DNA of 64,000 nt from Streptomyces venezuelae. Lineage in GTDB: Bacteria; Actinomycetota; Actinomycetes; Streptomycetales; Streptomycetaceae. The translations under genes were made by a program, and so were the position numbers. The notes below the pieces were generated by a model. The model did not search any database, was not told the origin of the DNA, and saw only the letters and a program-made list of their open reading frames with translations. This document shows, piece after piece, positions 57,851 through 64,000 of the stretch. Positions within the stretch are counted from its first letter, which is position 1; each line of letters starts with the position of its first letter. Location: positions 4,013,501 to 4,077,500 of the forward strand of contig NZ_CP029190.1 in NCBI RefSeq assembly GCF_008642295.1, read 5' to 3'.

Positions 57851-59509
57851 CTAGAAGCCGCGGGTGCGTTTCGCCGCGCGGCGTTTGGCGGCGCTCGTCG
57901 CCCCCGGCATCCGCATGAACAGCCGCGAGGTCTCCGAGCCCAGGTTCACCCCGATGGCGATGGCCAGCGCGATCGCCGCCGCGTTGATCAGCGAGGCCAT
58001 TCCCGCGTCCAGCCGGTTCTCGGCGATGGACAGCAGTCCGTAGTACGTCGCCGAGCCCGGCAGCAGCGGCCCGATCGCCGCCGTGACGTACGGCAGGGCC
58101 GAGGCGTACCGGTAGCGCGAGAACAGCTGCCCGAACAGGCCGACCAGCCCGGCCGCGATCGCGGTCGACGGCACCGGCGGGAGGTCGGCCGCCCGCAGCG
58201 CCCCGAAGGTCACCCAGGCGACCCCGCCGTTCAGCGTCACGATCCACACGGTGGACCGCTCCTGCTGGAGCAGGATCGCGAAGGTGAACACCAGCACCAT
58301 CGAGGCGGCGATCTGGAGCAGCGGCCGGCTCGGGATCTGGAGCACATCGTCGGGATTGGGCGCGGCGCCCATCTGGAGGCCGATGTAGAGCACCACCAGC
58401 ACCCCGATGATGATCCCGATGAACAGGTACATCACCTCCAGCAGCCGGGCCGAGGCGGTGATGTAGAAGCCGGTCAGGCCGTCCTGTACGGCGGCCACCA
58501 GGGCGCGCCCCGGCAGCAGCGCGAACAGCCCGCCGGTGATCACCGCGGAGGACCGGACGTCGATCTCGGCGAGCTTGATGGCCACCCCGATCGCGGCGGG
58601 GGGCATCGCCGCCACCACGAACTGGTAGAACTCCGGCAGCCCGCGGCCCGCGCAGTACCAGGCCAGCCGGTCGCCCAGGACCGCGCCGAGGACGGCGGCG
58701 AAGAACACCAGCACCCCGCCGCCGACCAGGGTGGAGGCGGCTCCGGCGAGGAGTCCGGCGGCGGCCGTGAGCACCCAGGTGGGGTACGGGTGCCGGTTCC
58801 GGCGGATCTCCGCCAGGCGTCGGTAGGCCTCCTCCAGGGAGATGTCGATCTCGGGTGCGCTGATGTCGTCCACCAGCCGGAACACGGCGGCCAGCCGGGT
58901 GTAGTCGGTGCCCCGGCGGCGGACCGTCCGGTTCGCCGAGACCGGGTCGTCGACCAGGGAGGGCTGGTGGGTGATCGACAGCATGGTGAAGGTGACGGTC
59001 GGCTCGCAGCGGTCCAGGCCGTAGCTGCGGGACACCGCGAACATCGCGGCCTCGACGTCCTCCGCGCTCTCGCCGCCGGCCAGCAGCAGCTCGCCGATCC
59101 GGAGGGTCAGGTCGAGGACGCGGCCGACGGGCGGCCCGGCCTCGCTCGGCTTCTGCGCGGGCTCGGCCACCGGGCGGACGTCCACCGGCATCCGGAGCAT
59201 CGTCCGCATCCGGTCCTGCCAGGGCGAGTCCTTGATCCGGCCGAGCGGGAGGCCGTGCCCGGGGAGGTGGGCGGGCGGGGACTGTGCGGCCCGGTAGGTG
59301 CTGGGCGTGGCGAACGAGGAGCCTTCCCGTTCGGCGGCAGCCGATTCGGTGCCCGCCGGAAGGGCGAATTCCGATGTGGGGGCGTCCTCGGGCGGTACCC
59401 CCGGGGTTGTCCCGGCGGGTGGTGTGAAGGCGCTCCGCGCCTCGTCGGAGCGAGGCTTGCGGTCCTCTGCCCCCTCCGCCCCCGCTGCCCCCTCGGGCTC
59501 TGCCGCCAC
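57851..59509 (-). CDS. ThrE-family threonine/serine exporter
   Basis: 552 residues. A disordered Pro/Ala/Glu-rich N-terminus of about 115 residues precedes a soluble DUF1212 domain (GESAEDVEAAMFAVSRSYGL) and about ten membrane helices in two blocks (DUF1212 plus DUF3815). ThrE of Corynebacterium exports threonine and serine by proton motive force; substrate here is inferred by family. GTG 59509 follows GGAGGGC. Ends 36 bp from the shared terminator. Confidence 0.85.
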   Translation of the reverse strand: MAAEPEGAAGAEGAEDRKPRSDEARSAFTPPAGTTPGVPPEDAPTSEFALPAGTESAAAEREGSSFATPSTYRAAQSPPAHLPGHGLPLGRIKDSPWQDRMRTMLRMPVDVRPVAEPAQKPSEAGPPVGRVLDLTLRIGELLLAGGESAEDVEAAMFAVSRSYGLDRCEPTVTFTMLSITHQPSLVDDPVSANRTVRRRGTDYTRLAAVFRLVDDISAPEIDISLEEAYRRLAEIRRNRHPYPTWVLTAAAGLLAGAASTLVGGGVLVFFAAVLGAVLGDRLAWYCAGRGLPEFYQFVVAAMPPAAIGVAIKLAEIDVRSSAVITGGLFALLPGRALVAAVQDGLTGFYITASARLLEVMYLFIGIIIGVLVVLYIGLQMGAAPNPDDVLQIPSRPLLQIAASMVLVFTFAILLQQERSTVWIVTLNGGVAWVTFGALRAADLPPVPSTAIAAGLVGLFGQLFSRYRYASALPYVTAAIGPLLPGSATYYGLLSIAENRLDAGMASLINAAAIALAIAIGVNLGSETSRLFMRMPGATSAAKRRAAKRTRGF

Positions 59510-59608
59510 GCGCCCTCCAGTCCCCAGTCCCCGGCCCCGGTCCCGGGGTCCCCGGGCACCCGGGTATCAGTATGCGGAATCGTTTCGTCCGCGGCTGCCC
59601 CGGATACG

Positions 59609-59646
59609 CCGAAGGGCACGCCCGGACGACCGGGAGTGCCCTTCGG
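59609..59646 (-). terminator. hairpin after ppa
   Basis: CCGAAGGGCAC (59609-59619) pairs with GTGCCCTTCGG (59636-59646), 19 bp beyond the ppa stop codon. Confidence 0.75.
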
Positions 59647-59664
59647 GACAGCGGAGGGGCCGGA

Positions 59665-60159
59665 TCAGTGGTGGCCGCCCTGCGCCTGCAGGCGCTTGAA
59701 GGAGGCCTCGATCTCGGCCTCGGCCTCGGTGCGGCCGACCCAGTTGGCGCCCTCGACCGACTTGCCCGGCTCCAGGTCCTTGTAGACCTCGAAGAAGTGC
59801 TGGATCTCCAGGCGGTCGAACTCGGAGACGTGGTGGATGTCGCGCAGGTGCTCGACACGCGGGTCGGAGGCCGGCACGCAGAGCAGCTTGTCGTCGCCGC
59901 CCGCCTCGTCCGTCATCCGGAACATGCCGATCGCGCGGCACTTGATCAGGCAGCCGGGGAAGGTCGGCTCGTCCAGGATCACCAGCGCGTCCAGCGGGTC
60001 GCCGTCCTCGCCGAGGGTGTTCTCGACGAAGCCGTAGTCGGCCGGGTAGCTGGTGGAGGTGAACAGGCGACGGTCCAGACGGATCCGGCCGGTCTCGTGG
60101 TCCACCTCGTACTTGTTCCGCGAACCCTTGGGGATCTCGATGGTGACGTCGAACTCCAC
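59665..60159 (-). CDS. ppa: inorganic pyrophosphatase (family I)
   Basis: 164 residues. Hydrolyses PPi to drive biosynthesis. Active-site residues are visible in [21 protein letters not shown] (the DxDPxD signature), [21 protein letters not shown] and [13 protein letters not shown]. Family I enzymes are Mg2+-dependent. I chose GTG 60159 ([12 protein letters not shown]) because GGAGGAGCAGGAC lies just upstream; a further ATG 18 bp upstream is in frame but makes that RBS internal. A cytosolic counterpart to the membrane H+-pyrophosphatase in the same window. Confidence 0.94.
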   Translation of the reverse strand: MEFDVTIEIPKGSRNKYEVDHETGRIRLDRRLFTSTSYPADYGFVENTLGEDGDPLDALVILDEPTFPGCLIKCRAIGMFRMTDEAGGDDKLLCVPASDPRVEHLRDIHHVSEFDRLEIQHFFEVYKDLEPGKSVEGANWVGRTEAEAEIEASFKRLQAQGGHH

Positions 60160-60316
60160 GTCCTGCTCCTCCATGATCAGCTTCTGCAAGCTCGATTGCT
60201 TCGAGTGGTAGCGCGTCCGGCCCAGCCCAGCCGGGTGGGGTGCCATGCTCGCGGCAAGACGCAGTGGTTAAGTGTCCCTCACGCACACCTGTGATCGCGA
60301 AAGGGGCTGGTCCGAG

Positions 60317-61804
60317 ATGCCATTGATCAGAACGTGGCAGCTCGTCGCGGGTTCGGCCGCCATTGGCCTGGTCCTGTCGGCCGGCGCAGTGGTGGCCGCC
60401 GGTCCATGGGACTCCGGCCAGCGTAAGGCCGAGCGCGACCTGGCCGCCTCCCGGGGCCGGACGGGTGGCGCAGATCACGGAGAACGACGGCTTCCGCAGG
60501 CCGCGCCCAGTGCCCCGGGCGTGCTGACCGGCGTCAAGGTGCCTGGTGCGGCTCCCGGATCGGCGGTCGGCGGCGGGGCCGGCCGGCAGCCGGTCGCTCC
60601 CGGTACCGGCGCCCCCCATGCCCCCCTCCCCGACGCGGCGGCACTGGCCGCGGCCCTGAAGCCGCTGCTGGACGATCCCGCGCTCGGCGGCCTGCGGACC
60701 GCCTCGGTGATCGACACCGCCACCGGCAAAGTCCTCTACCAGGCGAAGCCGGACGAGCCGGTCACCCCCGCCTCCACCGTAAAGATCGTCACCGCGGCGG
60801 CTGCGCTGGCCGCCCTGGGACCCGAGCACCGCTTCGCCACCACCGTGGTCCCCGGCACCGGTGCCGGCCGGATCGTCCTGGTCGGCGGCGGCGACCCCTC
60901 GCTCACCGCCAAGGAGAAGCCCCCGGCCGGCTCCGGCGGCAGCCTGGTCGCACTCGCCGCCGACACCGCCCAGGCGCTCAAGGCCGCCAACACCACCAGC
61001 ATCACCCTCGGCTACGACGACTCCCTCTACTCCGGGACCGTCCGCCACCCGATCGGCACCCTCGACAACATCGCCCCGGTCACCGCCCTGACGGCCGACG
61101 AAGGACGCCCCGACAACTCCTTCTCCGGCCCCGTCGACCGCACCGCAGACCCCTCCGGGGACGCCGCCCGCACCTTTGCGGCCCTGCTCCGCGAGCGGGG
61201 CATCAAGGTCACCGGCAGCCCCGCCCGGACCACCGCCCCGGCCGGCGCCACCCCGCTGGCCGTCACCAAGTCCACCCCGGTCGCCGGCCTGGTCGAGCGG
61301 ATGCTCACCCACAGCGACAACGACATCGCCGAGGCCCTGGCCCGGCAGACCGCCGTGGCCGCCGGGCAGCCCGCCAGCTTCGAGGGCGCGGAGAAGGCCG
61401 TCGCCGCCAAGCTCGCCGGCCTCGGCCTGGACCTCACCGGCAGCCGCTTCGCCGACGGCAGCGGCCTCAACCGCGCGGACAAGGTCTCCGCCGGACTCCT
61501 CACCGGCCTCCTCGCCACAGCCGCCGACCCGACCAGGCCGGAGCTCCGCCCGCTCCTCACCGGCCTCCCGGTGGCCGGCTTCACCGGCACCCTGCGCACC
61601 CGCAACTCCGGTGACTCCCCGGGCGCCGGGCTGGTCCGCGCCAAGACCGGAACCCTGCGCGGGGTCAACGCCCTGGCGGGCACCGTGGTCACGCCCTCCG
61701 GGCGACTGCTGTCCTTCGCCTTCCTCGCGGCGGACACCTCCAACGGCCCGGCGGCGGAGAAGGCCCTGGACAAGCTGGCCGCGGCGGTCGCGACCGCCGG
61801 CTAG
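60317..61804 (+). CDS. dacB: D-alanyl-D-alanine carboxypeptidase/endopeptidase (PBP4, S13)
   Basis: 495 residues. N-terminal hydrophobic segment AGSAAIGLVLSAGAVVAAG acts as signal/anchor, then a flexible Gly/Pro/Ala linker. Active-site motifs: nucleophile S153 in PASTVK (K156), SDN (about 333) and KTG (about 446). Trims peptidoglycan cross-links outside the membrane. ATG 60317 is used with AAGGGG upstream. The TAG stop is the left end of a 53-bp palindromic element. Confidence 0.92.
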   Translation: MPLIRTWQLVAGSAAIGLVLSAGAVVAAGPWDSGQRKAERDLAASRGRTGGADHGERRLPQAAPSAPGVLTGVKVPGAAPGSAVGGGAGRQPVAPGTGAPHAPLPDAAALAAALKPLLDDPALGGLRTASVIDTATGKVLYQAKPDEPVTPASTVKIVTAAAALAALGPEHRFATTVVPGTGAGRIVLVGGGDPSLTAKEKPPAGSGGSLVALAADTAQALKAANTTSITLGYDDSLYSGTVRHPIGTLDNIAPVTALTADEGRPDNSFSGPVDRTADPSGDAARTFAALLRERGIKVTGSPARTTAPAGATPLAVTKSTPVAGLVERMLTHSDNDIAEALARQTAVAAGQPASFEGAEKAVAAKLAGLGLDLTGSRFADGSGLNRADKVSAGLLTGLLATAADPTRPELRPLLTGLPVAGFTGTLRTRNSGDSPGAGLVRAKTGTLRGVNALAGTVVTPSGRLLSFAFLAADTSNGPAAEKALDKLAAAVATAG

Positions 61805-61853
61805 GGCGTGCCAGGCGTCGCGGGGCAGGCGGGACTTTCGCAACACGCCCTAG
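61801..61853. mobile_element. 53-bp MITE-like element with 10-bp terminal inverted repeats
   Basis: CTAGGGCGTG (61801-61810) and CACGCCCTAG (61844-61853) are perfect terminal inverted repeats bounded by CTAG. The interior CCAGGCGTCGCGG and GGGACTTTCGCAA resembles a repeat I recall in other Streptomyces genomes. It supplies the stop codon of the carboxypeptidase gene. Confidence 0.5.
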
Positions 61854-61925
61854 ACCCGGCGGCGCCCGGCCCGAACGGGGTCAGGTCCTGCCGTTCGCGG
61901 GGCTCCGTGCGGGGCCCCGCCCACG

Positions 61926-61931
61926 TACGGT
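61926..61931 (+). promoter_or_regulatory. -10 hexamer TACGGT, leaderless start
   Basis: TACGGT ends 6 nt before the ATG at 61938. Confidence 0.55.
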
Positions 61932-61937
61932 TGACGC

Positions 61938-63083
61938 ATGACGAGCCTCGGTGGTGCTGCAACAGGGATGGTCGACTGGAACCTCGCGGTGACGACTGCG
62001 ACCCGACTGGTACGGCCCGGCCCGGAGGTCAGCCGGGACGAGGCCCGGGCCGTGGTGGCGGAACTGCGCGAATACGCCAGGACCTCGGAACGGCATGTCC
62101 GCGAGTTCACCCGGATGATCCCCGAGGGCGCGGCCGTGGAGGACACCCCCGTCCTGGTCGTCGACCGGGCCGGCTGGGTCCGGGCCAACGTCGCCGGCTT
62201 CCGGGAACTCCTCGGACCGCTGCTCGGCCGGATCCAGGACCGGCGCGGCGCGGCCCCCGGCGGTGCCGTCCTCGGCGCGGTCGGCGGCAAGGTCACCGGC
62301 GTCGAGCTGGGCATGCTGCTCAGCTTCCTGGCCTCCCGGGTGCTCGGCCAGTACGAGACCTTCGCCCCGGTCACTCGCGAGCTCCCCGGCTCCGCGGCCG
62401 GCGGCGGCCGGCTCCTGCTGGTCGCCCCCAACATCGTGCACGTGGAACGCGAGCTCGGCGTCGTCCCGCAGGACTTCCGGATGTGGGTCTGCCTGCACGA
62501 GGAGACGCACCGTACCCAGTTCACCGCCGTTCCGTGGCTCCGCGACCACCTGCAGGGCGAAATCCAGTCGTTCCTCGGCGCCACCGAGATGGACCCGATG
62601 AACCTGCTCGAACGGCTCCGCGAGGCGGCCCAGTCGCTGGCCGGCGCCCGCCCCGAGGGCGAGCGTGGCGAGGAGGGCCGCTCCCTGGTCGAACTCGTCC
62701 AGACCCCGGAGCAGCGCGAGGTGCTCGGCCGGCTCACCGCCGTGATGTCCCTGCTGGAGGGGCACGCCGACTACGTCATGGACGGGGTCGGACCCGAGGT
62801 GGTCCCCTCGGTGGCCGAGATCCGCGAGAAGTTCCAGCAGCGCCGGGCCAGCGGCGCCGGCCGCCTCGACGCCGCCCTGCGCAAGCTGCTCGGCCTGGAC
62901 GCCAAGCTCCGCCAGTACCGGGACGGCGAGCGGTTCGTACGTGCCGTGGTCGACCAGGTCGGCATGGACGGGTTCAACCGGGTCTGGACCTCCCCGAACA
63001 CCCTCCCCACCAAAGCGGAGATCGCCCGGCCCGCGGACTGGATCGCCCGTGTACACCGCAAGGGGACGGGAGAACAGGCGTAA
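61938..63083 (+). CDS. zinc-dependent metalloprotease-like protein (DUF2342)
   Basis: 381 residues. HEETH (H187-H191) is a zincin HExxH motif followed by a region with [12 protein letters not shown] (third ligand candidate), matching the actinobacterial DUF2342 / F420-biosynthesis-associated family. The exact substrate is unknown; proteolytic activity is inferred from the motif. Leaderless ATG. Located between the PBP4 gene and tilS, as in other Streptomyces. Confidence 0.85.
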   Translation: MTSLGGAATGMVDWNLAVTTATRLVRPGPEVSRDEARAVVAELREYARTSERHVREFTRMIPEGAAVEDTPVLVVDRAGWVRANVAGFRELLGPLLGRIQDRRGAAPGGAVLGAVGGKVTGVELGMLLSFLASRVLGQYETFAPVTRELPGSAAGGGRLLLVAPNIVHVERELGVVPQDFRMWVCLHEETHRTQFTAVPWLRDHLQGEIQSFLGATEMDPMNLLERLREAAQSLAGARPEGERGEEGRSLVELVQTPEQREVLGRLTAVMSLLEGHADYVMDGVGPEVVPSVAEIREKFQQRRASGAGRLDAALRKLLGLDAKLRQYRDGERFVRAVVDQVGMDGFNRVWTSPNTLPTKAEIARPADWIARVHRKGTGEQA

Positions 63084-63085
63084 AC

Positions 63086-63193
63086 ATGTCCCACCGGGGG
63101 AAGCAGCATCACCCGTCCGAGGGACCGTGGGCCGTAGAAGCGCGTGCGATGCTCGGGGAACGGCTCGGTTCTGTCACCATCAACGCACTCTGA
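63086..63193 (+). CDS. possible small protein of 35 residues
   Basis: ATG 63086 gives [35 protein letters not shown]. It lies 2 bp after the metalloprotease stop and 77 bp before tilS. A GGGAGA is 10 nt upstream. It may be a leader peptide or simply chance; I recognise no family. Confidence 0.3.
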   Translation: MSHRGKQHHPSEGPWAVEARAMLGERLGSVTINAL

Positions 63194-63270
63194 GTGACAT
63201 CTCGATCCCGGTCACCACGCCTGAAGAGCATTCCGGCTCGGCATCCGAACTCCACCGAAGGGCACCGGAC

Positions 63271-64000
63271 ATGGGTCCCCATCCTGCGGTCGCGGCGATA
63301 CGCCTGGCGGTCCGCCGCGTACTCCACGACGTCCTCACCGACCTCACCCCCCGGCCGGACGGCCGGCCGCCGCTCGTCCTCGTCGCCTGCTCCGGCGGCG
63401 CCGACTCCATGGCGCTCGCCTCCGCCCTCGCCTTCGAGGCGCCCAAACTCGGCGTCCGGGCCGGCGGAGTCACCGTCGACCACGGTCTGCAGCCCGGCTC
63501 CGACCTGCGCGCCGCCGAGGTGGTCACCCGTATGACCGCGCTCCGCCTGGACCCGGTGGAGTCCGTCGCCGTGCGCGTCGGCCGCGAGGGCGGCCCCGAA
63601 GCCGCCGCCCGCGATGCCCGGTACGCCGCCCTCGACTCCGCCGCCGAACGGCTCGGGGCCGCCGCCGTGCTGCTCGGGCACACCCGCGACGACCAGGCCG
63701 AAACCGTCCTGCTGGGCCTCGCCCGGGGCTCCGGCATCCGGTCCCTGTCCGGTATGCCCGAGGTCTCCACAGGACCGGGCGGACCCGGCGGACCCGCCCG
63801 CGGCGCCCGCTACCGCCGCCCCTTCCTCCGGATCGACCGCCAGACCGCCCGCAAGGCCTGCATGGTCCAGTCCCTGCCCGTCTGGGACGACCCGCACAAC
63901 ATCGACCCGGCGTACACCCGCTCCCGGCTCCGCCACGAGGGACTGCCCGCCCTCGAGAAGGCCCTCGGCAAGGGAGTGGTCGAGGCCCTCGCCCGGACCG
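63271..64000 (+). CDS. tilS: tRNA(Ile)-lysidine synthetase (3' end outside window)
   Basis: About 243 residues visible. Adds lysine to C34 of tRNA-Ile(CAU), allowing AUA decoding. PP-loop SGGADSMAL at about residue 44, VDHGLQPGS and [28 protein letters not shown] follow, and RRPFLRIDR is characteristic of TilS. ATG 63271 with GAAGGG upstream. The C-terminal domain is beyond the window. Confidence 0.93.
   Translation, partial: MGPHPAVAAIRLAVRRVLHDVLTDLTPRPDGRPPLVLVACSGGADSMALASALAFEAPKLGVRAGGVTVDHGLQPGSDLRAAEVVTRMTALRLDPVESVAVRVGREGGPEAAARDARYAALDSAAERLGAAAVLLGHTRDDQAETVLLGLARGSGIRSLSGMPEVSTGPGGPGGPARGARYRRPFLRIDRQTARKACMVQSLPVWDDPHNIDPAYTRSRLRHEGLPALEKALGKGVVEALART

Overview
The window is a high-GC actinobacterial chromosome segment, almost certainly Streptomyces. 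Evidence: strong G/C third-position bias on both strands, GTG and TTG starts, very few TTA codons, a BldG/anti-sigma pair, a WhiJ-type XRE/DUF397/ATP-binding cluster, a TipA regulator, and a dTMP kinase fused to a membrane domain. From memory, the gene order of two blocks (about 0-34 kb and 56-64 kb) resembles S. coelicolor around SCO3564-SCO3540 and SCO3413-SCO3406. No transposase, prophage, CRISPR array or biosynthetic cluster was seen.

0-9 kb: NhaA antiporter (cut by the window edge), acetyl-CoA synthetase, a SulP transporter fused to a beta-carbonic anhydrase, a deacetylase-like lipoprotein, a CooC/MinD-like ATPase and a Fic-like protein with a degenerate active site. 9.2-9.7 kb is a long intergenic region that may hold a 6S-like RNA. 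9.7-19.2 kb: a HAD phosphatase, DnaA-box-like sites, a compact Tad/Flp-type secretion operon (CpaE/TadZ-like, TadA ATPase, two TadB/C membrane proteins, DUF4244 pilin-like peptide, two TadE-like pseudopilins), a convergent DEAD-box helicase with a Cys cluster, then bldG and its anti-sigma partner.

19.4-34.4 kb: core genes. H+-pyrophosphatase, a lipoprotein, a methyltransferase, topoisomerase I with a Lys-rich tail, the large membrane/dTMP-kinase fusion, DNA polymerase III delta prime, a TAP-like secreted hydrolase and tRNA-Thr(CGT).

34.5-57 kb: more variable content. An ABC exporter divergent from a two-component system whose regulator has a TTA second codon; an ECF sigma factor with a membrane partner; a lone family-A DNA polymerase; a palindromic GC-rich repeat tract; a DUF2786 protein; a TatA-like protein; a FUSC membrane protein with an apparent repeat-mediated frameshift; the WhiJ-like cluster; aldehyde dehydrogenase; DinB protein; a PadR regulator with two identical operator-like sites before an ABC-2 exporter; a ClC channel; and tipA with its inverted-repeat promoter and internal TipAS start.

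57-64 kb: DedA protein, ThrE-type exporter, inorganic pyrophosphatase, D-Ala-D-Ala carboxypeptidase, a zinc-dependent protease-like protein and the start of tilS. A recurrent feature is a -10 hexamer (TAGGCT, TACGGT, CACAAT and similar) 6-8 nt before the start codon, which suggests many leaderless transcripts.
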